A DNA stretch of 64,000 nt from Nostoc sp. CHAB 5844 (GTDB taxonomy: Bacteria > Cyanobacteriota > Cyanobacteriia > Cyanobacteriales > Nostocaceae): positions 1-64,000 of the forward strand of contig NZ_JAIVFW010000018.1 in NCBI RefSeq assembly GCF_020829595.1. Direction: 5' to 3'. The position numbers were made by a program, and so were the translations under genes. Positions within the stretch are counted from its first letter, which is position 1. Each line of letters opens with the position of its first letter. Positions 45,992-54,699 of the stretch are shown here, one piece after another. The notes under the pieces were generated by a model. That model was given only the letters and a program-made list of their open reading frames with translations. It had not been told where the DNA came from and did not search any database.

Positions 45992-48900
45992 CTATTTACT
46001 ATTTTTTGGCAGAGTAAAGAAAAAGGTACTACCGACACTAACAGTACTCTCAGCCCAGATTTTGCCACCATGCTGCTCAATAATACTACGGCAAATTGCT
46101 AATCCTAAGCCTGTGCCACCTTTAACACGAGAGTCGGAGGCATCTACTTGCTGAAATCTGCCAAAGATAGCTTCTAACTTCTCTGCGGGGATACCTCGTC
46201 CTCGATCGCTAATTCCAAACAGTACACAATCGGGTTGCTGTTGTACGGTTAAGGTAATAGTGGCATCGGCAGGTGAGAATTTAATGGCATTACCCAAAAG
46301 ATTGGTAAGTGTTTGAATAATCGCATCAGCATCAGCCCAAACTTGAGCATCGCTGGTGCAGATATCGAATGTGATATTTTGCTGTTTGGCGATCGCTTGC
46401 ACTCCGGCGACTGCTTGCTGTATTAAATCAGTTGCATTGCAAGTGGTTTTTTCTAAGACTGCGCGACCTGATTCTAAGCGTTCTAAATCAAGAATATCGT
46501 TGACTAGACGCACCAAGCGATCGCTTTCGATGGCAGCAATTTCAATCATGCGTTTGGACTTGTCTGGTTTTTTGTCGTAGACACCAGCTTGCAGTAAACC
46601 TAGTGATGCCCGAATCGAGGTTAAAGGCGTGCGGAGTTCGTGAGAAACAATGCCAATAAACTCACTCTTCATCTGCTCAATTTTTTGTAGTTCTGTGATA
46701 TCTTCGGCAATTCCGGCAACTCGCACGATTTTACCTAGTTGATTTTTAATTGGGAAAGCGCGATCGCGAATCCAACGCATTGATCCATCAGGGCGGATGA
46801 TGCGATATTTTGTATCAGATTGCCCTGTTTGTAACTGTTCGGCAAAAGCGATCTCAACAAAGGGGCGATCATCTGGGTGAACTGCATCTAACCAAGCTGA
46901 AAAATTTTGATAAACACTTTGGCAACTTCTTTGCCAGATAGTTTCGTAAGCTGGACTCACATATAAAATTTGCTGACTTTGAATATCTGTCATCCAAAAT
47001 ACTGCTTGGATGTTTTCTGCCAACTGACGAAACTTTTCTTCACTCTCACGTAAAGCATCTTCAATGCGTTTGCGATCTGTAATATCTTGCTGAACCGCCA
47101 CCAAAACATCGCCGTGTTCAGGATGCTTGAATACAGAGCAAGTCGCACTACACCAAAATGGAGTTCCATCTTTTTTAACATTATGAACTTCGTATGTGAA
47201 CTCACCCTTTTGTAAGACGGCAGAGCGAACAACTTGATATACATCTTCGGGCGTTACTGATTCAGTGGCATAGTTGACAATAGAAACGTTTTGGCCGTTC
47301 AGTTCGCCCTTGTCATAGCCAAACATCTGCTCAAATTTAGGGTTGGCATAGACAATACTGGCATCAGTAGCACTTACCAAGCAGACTCCTTCTGCCATAT
47401 TTCGGGTAATGACAGCCTGAAGTTCTAGCATTTGTTGAGCTTGTTTGAGTTCAGTCAGATCTCGCAGGCTAACGATAACGCCCGAAATGCTGCCGTCTGG
47501 TTCGCGGTAAGGTGTATAAGTAACGCTCATAAATTGCGGTACTAAATTGGGGTAGTCAAACCACTGCTCGTATTGAATTGTCTCTCCAGCTAAACATCTA
47601 TCTAACCGAGATTGAATAACATTATCAAACAACTTTTCACCGAGAACATCCCGTTTGGATTTTCCTAAAACTTCGATATCGGGTTTGTTGCACCAGTCTA
47701 GGTAAGCTTGATTAACGATTTGATAAATGTAATTACGATTTAATAGCGCAATACCATCTTTGGTACTGGATACAATGCCCTCATATTGGCGCAGAATTGC
47801 TTCGGCACGTTTGCGATCGCTGATATCTAAAAGAATACCGAGCGATCGCACAGGTCGCCCAGATTCATCGTAAATTGCTCTTGCCCGTCCCATCAACCAA
47901 TGCACTGAACCATCCGGGTGAATGACACGATACTCGGCTGTATAATCAGTGCGGTTTTCCAGAGATTCCAAAAACCGTTGTTCCACCCAAGCAATATCTT
48001 CAGGATGAATCGCATTGCGCCATACCTCATAGCTTGGCTTAACTGAATACGGGGCTAAACCCAGTAACGTGAAGTGATTATCGTTCCAAACTAGATCTTT
48101 GCTGGGCAAGTGCCAATCCCAAAAGGCAAGATTGGTGAAATCTAGAGCCAGTCTGAGGCTTTCCTCGCTTTGCTTGAGGGCTAATTCCGTTTGTTTACGC
48201 TCTGTAATGTCATTGTTGATTTCGAGGATTTTAATTGGTCTACCAACATTGTCTTTTTGTAACACCCAACGGCTGGCTACAGTAATAGGTCGAGCATCTC
48301 GCCTCAAATGAATCAGTTCTCCCTCCCAGTAACCTTTTTCTAACAGTTGCGTCTCAATCTCTGCTCTAGGTTGAGGAAACTGAGTTTTGAGGAGAGTATG
48401 GATGATTTGCCCCAATGCTTCGGCTTTCATCCAGCCGTACATATATTCGGCTCCTTCGTTCCAGAAGCTTATCGCTCCGTTTAAGTCGCGGGTGATAATG
48501 GTGTCGTGTGCTAAATCCAGTAATTGTGATTGTTCTAAAAGCAGCAGTTGGGTTTGTTGCTGCTGAATTACTGTTTCTATCAGGCGATCGTTTGTTTGAG
48601 TCAGTTGTACTGTTCGCTCGGTTATCCGTTGCTCAAGTTCAGCATTCAGTTGTTCCAGGGCAAGTTGCGCCTGTTTGCGATCGTCAATTGCCATAATTGT
48701 GCCTGTCATCCGAACAGGCTCACTCTCTGCGTTATAAAATGCGTTTCCCCGTCCCTCAAGCCAGTGAATGCTACCGTCTGCCCAAATAATGCGATACTCT
48801 TGCTGGTAAATACTATGAGTTTCAAGTGCCTGTTTGACTGCCTGCTCGACTGTTTGGCGATCATCAGGATGCAAGTAAGCTGCAAAGGTTTCATATTTAC

Positions 48901-49396
48901 CATCAAAGGTTCCCACAGTCAAGCCAAATAACTGTTCGTGTTCTGGCGACCACTTGATTTCTCCTGTAAGAATATCCCAGTCCCACATGCCCATCTGCGC
49001 TGCTGATAGAGCCATCCGCAGCTGCTCGGCATTTTCCTGAGCTAGTTGTTGGCTAAGTTGCCAAATCTTTTGTTTGCTGTTGACAAGATTGCTAGTGATG
49101 AAGTTAATCGTCAAGGCAACTATTAGGAAAAGACCTAGCCGCAATATATCGTCTGGGTTGGTGGGAAAAATAGAATATCGAGGAGGAATAAAGAAATAAT
49201 CAATTGCCAGCATTGAGAGGACAACTGTAACGCTCCCTGGACGAAAACCTCCATACCAGCTACTTACAATGATAGCTATGTAGAAAAAAGCACCAATAGT
49301 TCGAGATACAAGCCCTTCTAACCACAGAGACAGCAACAGGGCGATCGCAGTTGAGCCAATTGCAACACCGTAAGGCAATATTCGCAGATTTTTCAT
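45992..49396 (-). CDS. Membrane multi-PAS histidine kinase (DUF4118-type input)
   Basis: A 1134-residue sensor kinase. The first 110 residues have about four membrane helices resembling the KdpD/DUF4118 module (FYIAIIVSSWYGGFRPG, SMLAIDYFFIPPRYS). Six PAS domains follow between about 125 and 890, several with PAC motifs (YRIIWADGSIHWLEGRG; YRVIHPDGSVHWLMGRA). HisKA has [18 protein letters not shown], and HATPase has NLLGNAIKFS, DRGRGIP and GTGLGLAICRS. The start codon overlaps the stop of the upstream regulator gene by four bases (ATGA), so the two are translationally coupled and form a probable pair. The last two PAS-kinase domains are nearly the same as those of the kinase at 36134-38149. 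Confidence 0.92.
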   Translation of the reverse strand: MKNLRILPYGVAIGSTAIALLLSLWLEGLVSRTIGAFFYIAIIVSSWYGGFRPGSVTVVLSMLAIDYFFIPPRYSIFPTNPDDILRLGLFLIVALTINFITSNLVNSKQKIWQLSQQLAQENAEQLRMALSAAQMGMWDWDILTGEIKWSPEHEQLFGLTVGTFDGKYETFAAYLHPDDRQTVEQAVKQALETHSIYQQEYRIIWADGSIHWLEGRGNAFYNAESEPVRMTGTIMAIDDRKQAQLALEQLNAELEQRITERTVQLTQTNDRLIETVIQQQQTQLLLLEQSQLLDLAHDTIITRDLNGAISFWNEGAEYMYGWMKAEALGQIIHTLLKTQFPQPRAEIETQLLEKGYWEGELIHLRRDARPITVASRWVLQKDNVGRPIKILEINNDITERKQTELALKQSEESLRLALDFTNLAFWDWHLPSKDLVWNDNHFTLLGLAPYSVKPSYEVWRNAIHPEDIAWVEQRFLESLENRTDYTAEYRVIHPDGSVHWLMGRARAIYDESGRPVRSLGILLDISDRKRAEAILRQYEGIVSSTKDGIALLNRNYIYQIVNQAYLDWCNKPDIEVLGKSKRDVLGEKLFDNVIQSRLDRCLAGETIQYEQWFDYPNLVPQFMSVTYTPYREPDGSISGVIVSLRDLTELKQAQQMLELQAVITRNMAEGVCLVSATDASIVYANPKFEQMFGYDKGELNGQNVSIVNYATESVTPEDVYQVVRSAVLQKGEFTYEVHNVKKDGTPFWCSATCSVFKHPEHGDVLVAVQQDITDRKRIEDALRESEEKFRQLAENIQAVFWMTDIQSQQILYVSPAYETIWQRSCQSVYQNFSAWLDAVHPDDRPFVEIAFAEQLQTGQSDTKYRIIRPDGSMRWIRDRAFPIKNQLGKIVRVAGIAEDITELQKIEQMKSEFIGIVSHELRTPLTSIRASLGLLQAGVYDKKPDKSKRMIEIAAIESDRLVRLVNDILDLERLESGRAVLEKTTCNATDLIQQAVAGVQAIAKQQNITFDICTSDAQVWADADAIIQTLTNLLGNAIKFSPADATITLTVQQQPDCVLFGISDRGRGIPAEKLEAIFGRFQQVDASDSRVKGGTGLGLAICRSIIEQHGGKIWAESTVSVGSTFFFTLPKNSK

Positions 49397-51264
49397 AATG
49401 GGTTACCTTTGGCTTTAAGCACCTGTAAACGCGCTCTTACTCGCTCTATGCGGCTAAGTACCCGTGTCACGAGTTCCGGCCCTAGCACTGGCTTGGTAAT
49501 AAAATCATCGGCTCCAGCTGCAAAAGCCTGCTGAAGAGATGCCGCATCCGTATGTGCTGTTACCACTAGAATGGGTATATCTCCCCAATGAGCATCTTGG
49601 CGCACAACTTGACACAACTCTAAACCATTAACTATCGGCATTTCTAAATCTAGCACCACTAAATCTGGAGATGTCGCTATTAGTACTTCCCAAAATTGCT
49701 GCGGTTGTGAGAGCGTTGTCACCTCCAAGCCCCAAGGAGTGAGCAATGCTGATAAGCCAGTCAGCATTACAGGGTCATCATCTACAATTAATACCTTAGC
49801 TTCTGAAACTTGGCGTTGCGGTAGAACGCGAGCGATCGCTGCAAAAATTTGCTCAGTTGTCGCTGGTTTATGTAAAAATTGTCGTGCGCCTAAACGTGAC
49901 ACCGCCAAGCGATCAGCAAGGCTGTCCCGTGCTGTGAAAACTACAATTGGCAAATCGGGTAATTTCTCTACCAATTCCCGCAGCAGCATTAATCCATCTT
50001 CTTCGTTACCAGGAAAGCTCAAATCTAGTAGCACTGCATCAGGAATTCTTAAGGCTAGGCGCGATCGCGCAGTTGCCAGATCGGGAGCAATTTTCATCCG
50101 CATTCCCCAAGCATCTGCTTCTACTAGCAAGCGATCGGTCAGCATCGTATCATCATCAATCACTAACACGCGATGAGTCTGCTGTACAACAGCAGGTTGA
50201 GAAGTTTTGGTGACAGGCGATTTTGTTAACTCTTGTTGCAATGCTGTCACCAGTTGAGAAAACTGTGTAATTTCATCTTTTGTGAGGGTGCGATCGTCTA
50301 TTAATAAATGCTCAATTGACCTTGCCAGCTTAGATCCTTGTGGATAACCAAACGATCCCATCGAGCCTGCTAGTTTGTGAGCTTCGTGCTTTGCGGTTTG
50401 CTGTAGTTCTTCAGACAAATTCCCTGATTCGAGTGCAGTTTTGGCTTGTTCTAGTACTGCAACTTGTTGACCAAAAGATTCACGAAATCTTTCTAATACT
50501 TTATTAACAGAGGCTAAATCTTTGGTACGGGGTTTTTCCTTTTGTTCTGAAGTGACTTCATGATTAGCAACAGAATGTTCTGGGGCTGGCTTTAAACGAT
50601 AGCCCATACCATAAATAGTTTCGAGGATATCTTCAGTAAATCCTCCGGCTTTGAGTTTTTTGCGTAAATCTTTGATGTGAGTTGTCACTGCATTTTCAAC
50701 TGGTGCATCATCAAATCCCCAAAGCTGATCCAAAATCATCCTGCGGCTAAAGATGCGATTAGGATTTTGCAAAAACAACTCTAACAATTTATACTCGGTT
50801 GCTGTGAGTGAAATTAACTCCCCATCACAGGTTACTTTCCCAGAAGTGAGATCTAAACAAAGATTTCCCCAAGTTAGTGCGGATGATGCGATTACTCCAG
50901 TGCGGCGTAATAAAGACCGAATTTTTGCTAATAATGCTTCTGGGTTATATGGCTTGACTATATAATCATCTGCGCCTGCATCTAACGCTGTCACAATATC
51001 TGCACTGGTATTTTTTCCAGTTAGTAACAGAATCGGTTTGCAGCAGCCTTGCGATCGCAGTTGCCGACACACACCGATCCCATCCAGTTGCGGAATTAAC
51101 CAATCCAGCAAAATCAAGCCATATTCACCTGACATCGCCAAGTCTAGCCCAGTTTGTCCGTTATTAGCTAAATCGATAATATAGTGATTTTCCTTGAGCA
51201 ACTCTGCTAGCGCGGTGCTGACTAATCTATCATCTTCTACTAATAAAATTTTCATGAGCGGCAT
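49393..51264 (-). CDS. OmpR-type regulator with HPt and two extra receivers
   Basis: A 623-residue regulator with an unusual fusion. Receiver 1 (Asp 54, LILLDWLIPQLDG) is followed by a winged-helix DNA-binding domain (about 130-225; TATEYKLLELFLQNPNR, NAVTTHIKDLRKKLK), an HPt domain (about 255-350; His 296 in EAHKLAGSMGSFG), receiver 2 (about 363-485; AVLLDLSFPGNEEDG) and receiver 3 (about 493-610; LVVLDLEMPIVNG). It can thus hold a phosphorelay and a promoter-binding output in one chain. It is coupled by a four-base overlap to the multi-PAS kinase. An alternative Met lies three codons inside (51255). Confidence 0.92.
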   Translation of the reverse strand: MPLMKILLVEDDRLVSTALAELLKENHYIIDLANNGQTGLDLAMSGEYGLILLDWLIPQLDGIGVCRQLRSQGCCKPILLLTGKNTSADIVTALDAGADDYIVKPYNPEALLAKIRSLLRRTGVIASSALTWGNLCLDLTSGKVTCDGELISLTATEYKLLELFLQNPNRIFSRRMILDQLWGFDDAPVENAVTTHIKDLRKKLKAGGFTEDILETIYGMGYRLKPAPEHSVANHEVTSEQKEKPRTKDLASVNKVLERFRESFGQQVAVLEQAKTALESGNLSEELQQTAKHEAHKLAGSMGSFGYPQGSKLARSIEHLLIDDRTLTKDEITQFSQLVTALQQELTKSPVTKTSQPAVVQQTHRVLVIDDDTMLTDRLLVEADAWGMRMKIAPDLATARSRLALRIPDAVLLDLSFPGNEEDGLMLLRELVEKLPDLPIVVFTARDSLADRLAVSRLGARQFLHKPATTEQIFAAIARVLPQRQVSEAKVLIVDDDPVMLTGLSALLTPWGLEVTTLSQPQQFWEVLIATSPDLVVLDLEMPIVNGLELCQVVRQDAHWGDIPILVVTAHTDAASLQQAFAAGADDFITKPVLGPELVTRVLSRIERVRARLQVLKAKGNPL

Positions 51265-51351
51265 CCAACCAAGATGCTTATGACACTTCCAGTATTATCT
51301 ATATGATTTCAAAACTTTGTTACAAATCTTGAGAAAGAATACCTTAAGTCA

Positions 51352-51382
51352 AAAACCCGGCTTCTTGTGAAAACCGGGTTTT
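51352..51382 (-). terminator. Terminator after hetM/hglB
   Basis: AAAACCCGG and CCGGGTTTT pair over nine bases around a 13-nt loop, and the minus strand continues with further T. It lies 24 bases after the hetM stop and marks the 3' end of the hgl transcript, separating it from the signalling island. Confidence 0.75.
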
Positions 51383-51405
51383 ATTATTTATTCAATTTTG
51401 AATGA

Positions 51406-52923
51406 CTACAAAGTAACACTTAAGAAACCGCTTTCGATTAAATAAGCTGTGTAAGTCATAAACAACTTAGAATCAATTGGCGGACAGGTGATAGAACTAC
51501 CTGCTAACGCTTTCACAGTTGCTTCACAGCTAATTGTTGGTCTTCTAGTTTGTAGATACAAATCAGGAATGGTGAGTTGTTCTTCCGACCAGCGTTCTAA
51601 TAGAAAAGGACGCAGAGTGTATAAAGGATTATCTGGAGAGGAAGCATTTTTAATTAACTCTGCTTGCCATTCATCGTAGGGGAGGATTTGCACTGGGTAA
51701 CCAAAAGAACTAACCCAATCAACTAATACCTTTAAAGAAACTGGGTTGGGATGTTGTAAGTGAAAAGCTTTACCTATCGATTCTTTCTGCATCGACAGAT
51801 AGACAATAGCTTTACTTACATAGTCTACTGGCGACATATCCAGCATATATTCCACATCTGGGAAACTACCCATTTGCAGACAACCCTTGACCATTAAGTT
51901 GATAAAGTCGTGGGTGTTACCGATACCTGTTTGGCTGTCTCCGGCGATTAATGGTGGTCTGTGAATTGTAACAGGTAAACCGCGATCGCTGGCAATTTTC
52001 ACCAACTTCTCAGCCACCCATTTGGTTTGGGAGTAACCGAGGAAAATCCCTTCCCAATGGCTAAAATCATCATCTTCTTTCACCACCTTACCAGCGTAAA
52101 CAGGTGATTCAAATACAGCCACGCTAGAAACGTAATGTACAGGCTTGACTTTGATTTGACAAGCCAATCTCAATATTTCTTGAGTACCTAATACGTTAGC
52201 TGCTTTCAGTGCTGAGTAGGGATAAACATAATTTAGTAAAGCCGCACTGTGATAAATAGTATCAATACTTGCAGCAAAAGCTTGGAATAATTCTGCGCCA
52301 AGTCCTAATAGTGGTTGAGACAAATCACCAATCACAGGAATAATCCGAGGATCTAACTCATCTTGGCAAATTGCATACTGTTCTAGATTCTTGTGTAGCT
52401 TGTTTTTACCATCTTGCAAACTAGTTGCGCGTACCAAGCAATAAAGTTCTGCATCGGTTTGTTCTAGCAGTTCCCGGATGATGAAAGCAGCTAAAAAGCC
52501 TGTAGAACCTGTCAAGAAGATGTTCTTGGGTTTGTCTATATGTGTGTAAACAGCACCACCAGGATGAATTGTCGGGTCGAGGACTGCTTCGGCTGGTAGA
52601 TTTAGGGTGGGGATTTCCGAGGCGATCGCATTCGCACTTGTTTGCTTTACAATCCCTGTATCTTGCACATCAGATTGTTCTGCTAATTCCTCAGCTAAAC
52701 GCTCCGACAAAGATGCAATATTGGGATAATGCCACAACAATAAAGGAGATGGTTGAAAACCCAGCAACTCCTCTAATTTACTTACCAGAGTCATCGCTTG
52801 TGCTGAGTCTAAACCATAGTTTTCTAAATTTTCGTGGATATCAACTTCATCACTTTCTACACCCAGTAACTCAGCTAGGTTAGACACCATCCACGCTTGA
52901 ATATCTGCTGCACTATAAGACAT
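51406..52923 (-). CDS. hetM: Heterocyst glycolipid ACP-thioester reductase HetM/HglB
   Basis: 505 residues. The N-terminal acyl carrier domain has its attachment Ser at residue 40 ([10 protein letters not shown]). The C-terminal thioester-reductase domain is an extended SDR ([45 protein letters not shown] with the YxxxK pair). It should release the finished acyl chain reductively as aldehyde or alcohol for heterocyst glycolipids. The frame opens five codons earlier, but ATG at 52923 has GAGG 6 bases upstream and gives the usual MSYSAADIQ start. It is last in the cluster, 15 bases after the PfaD-like gene, and is followed by a terminator. Confidence 0.94.
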   Translation of the reverse strand: MSYSAADIQAWMVSNLAELLGVESDEVDIHENLENYGLDSAQAMTLVSKLEELLGFQPSPLLLWHYPNIASLSERLAEELAEQSDVQDTGIVKQTSANAIASEIPTLNLPAEAVLDPTIHPGGAVYTHIDKPKNIFLTGSTGFLAAFIIRELLEQTDAELYCLVRATSLQDGKNKLHKNLEQYAICQDELDPRIIPVIGDLSQPLLGLGAELFQAFAASIDTIYHSAALLNYVYPYSALKAANVLGTQEILRLACQIKVKPVHYVSSVAVFESPVYAGKVVKEDDDFSHWEGIFLGYSQTKWVAEKLVKIASDRGLPVTIHRPPLIAGDSQTGIGNTHDFINLMVKGCLQMGSFPDVEYMLDMSPVDYVSKAIVYLSMQKESIGKAFHLQHPNPVSLKVLVDWVSSFGYPVQILPYDEWQAELIKNASSPDNPLYTLRPFLLERWSEEQLTIPDLYLQTRRPTISCEATVKALAGSSITCPPIDSKLFMTYTAYLIESGFLSVTL

Positions 52924-52938
52924 TGTTACCTCTTCCAA

Positions 52939-54597
52939 TTATTGACAAACTTCTGGACGATACTGAGTGTAGTAATCGGGTATTTGCAATCCTTGAATTT
53001 TTAAATTTTGGATGCGATAGGAAAACGCCGCACCCTTCATAATGTGGTCAGCAACATCTACAACTCGACGATTTTGAGGTTCAGCTAAATAAGAACCGCG
53101 CACCCAATCATTAAAACCACCCATCGCCGGGCCGCACCAAATTTGATAATCAACTTCTCGACCTTTTTCACCAGCAGTAGACCAGCGAGAAGATAATCCT
53201 AAATACCATCGGAAAATCAAAGCCATCTTCAACTTAGGATTATTCACAGCCTTGCCCAATTTTTCAGGATTTTTCTGTGATAAATAAGCAGCAGTTCCTT
53301 CCCAAGCCTCAGCAATAGTTTTACGGAAAACTTGCTTTTCTAACTTCTCCCTTTCTGCCACAGGGATTTCATCAATTGAGTTATAAGTGCGGTACAATTC
53401 ATACAATTTTTGCGCTCGCATCGGGAACATCGTACCCCGTTTCAGCACTTGTACCTTCACACCCATTTCAAACATATCGCCTGCGGGAGCCATAGTCACA
53501 TCAGCCATTTCCGCTTGCGCTAATAGTTTTTTGGTATGTTCACAAGCACCAGATTCAATACAAGCTTGATTGACTGAACCAGTAACTACATAAGCAGCAC
53601 CCATCATAAAAGCTGCTAAGGCTGATTCTGGAGTAGAAATTCCACCTGCTGCGCCGACTCTAATTGGTTGAGGATAATGATATTGAGCTTGAATTTCATC
53701 CCTTAAAGCAATCAATGAAGGGAGCAAACAAACTAAGGGACGGTTATCAGTATGTCCGCCAGAATCAGCCTCCACAGTAATATCATCAGCCATTGGCACT
53801 TTTTCAGCCAATCTTGCTTGTAATTCAGTAATTAATCCTTGTTCAACTAGTTCGTTGACAAGTTTGGCTGGTGCTGGCTGCATAAATTTACTCGCAACTT
53901 CCCGGCGAGAAATTTTAGCAATGACTTTATTTTTAATTACTATTTGATTGGCATCATTTAAACTTAAACCAGCAACCCGATAATAAACAATATTCGGGGT
54001 TAAATCTAAAAATGCTGAAGCTTCTACAACCTTCACACCATATTTTAAATATAAATCCACAGCCTGGCGTTCAATAGCCATATCATTAGGGCTGTGAATT
54101 AAATTAAAAGCGTAAGGGCCATTGGGTAAAGCTTGTTGAATTTTTTGAATTGCTGCTTCTATTCTTTCTGGTGTTAAACCACCTGCACCATAAGAACCTA
54201 AAATTTTCTCTTTACCTAAAGCAATAACCAATTCTTCAGAAGCAATACCACCAGCCATTGCACCAGTCATATAGGCATATTTCACGCCATAAAAAGAGAG
54301 AAAACTTGGGTCGCCTAACTGTTGTAAACGAATAGGAGCAACAGAAGTAATTAATTCTACTTGTGAGGTGGTGTTTTCAACGGGAAATAAATAACCTTCA
54401 TTGCTGACACCGATTTGTCCAGCAACTCTCACGATGTAACAAGGCTGGTCTAAAAATAGTAATTTATTCTTAATAGCTTGTTGGTCAAAAGAAATTGTAT
54501 CTAATGAACCTTTCCAAATCAAATTTTGATTATAGGTATAGGTATAAAATCCTAAACCATTATTTTGTTTGCTGAATAGTGTATCTATAGTGGTCAT
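52939..54597 (-). CDS. hglA: PfaD-family enoyl reductase of heterocyst glycolipid synthesis
   Basis: A 552-residue TIM-barrel flavoprotein of the PfaD/nitronate-monooxygenase type, acting as trans enoyl reductase for polyunsaturated-fatty-acid-like synthases. Family landmarks are YMTGAMAGGIASEELV, YGAGGLTPERIEAAI, ADSGGHTDNRP, GAAGGISTPESALAAFMMGA and APAGDMFEMGVKVQVLKRGT. Length is normal. It should reduce the double bond left by the DH domain during chain growth. The symbol hglA follows gene order (hglG-D-C-A-B in Anabaena as recalled). The region just before the start is made of CGCAAAG heptamers, so the ribosome-binding site lies within a repeat. Confidence 0.88.
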   Translation of the reverse strand: MTTIDTLFSKQNNGLGFYTYTYNQNLIWKGSLDTISFDQQAIKNKLLFLDQPCYIVRVAGQIGVSNEGYLFPVENTTSQVELITSVAPIRLQQLGDPSFLSFYGVKYAYMTGAMAGGIASEELVIALGKEKILGSYGAGGLTPERIEAAIQKIQQALPNGPYAFNLIHSPNDMAIERQAVDLYLKYGVKVVEASAFLDLTPNIVYYRVAGLSLNDANQIVIKNKVIAKISRREVASKFMQPAPAKLVNELVEQGLITELQARLAEKVPMADDITVEADSGGHTDNRPLVCLLPSLIALRDEIQAQYHYPQPIRVGAAGGISTPESALAAFMMGAAYVVTGSVNQACIESGACEHTKKLLAQAEMADVTMAPAGDMFEMGVKVQVLKRGTMFPMRAQKLYELYRTYNSIDEIPVAEREKLEKQVFRKTIAEAWEGTAAYLSQKNPEKLGKAVNNPKLKMALIFRWYLGLSSRWSTAGEKGREVDYQIWCGPAMGGFNDWVRGSYLAEPQNRRVVDVADHIMKGAAFSYRIQNLKIQGLQIPDYYTQYRPEVCQ

Positions 54598-54699
54598 CTT
54601 CTTTGCGCCTTTGCGCCTTTGCGTGAGATTTAAAAATCTAGGAAAGGTTTAAGAATATATTGCTATATTCTTAAACCATGAGGTAACGTGCAATCAAGC

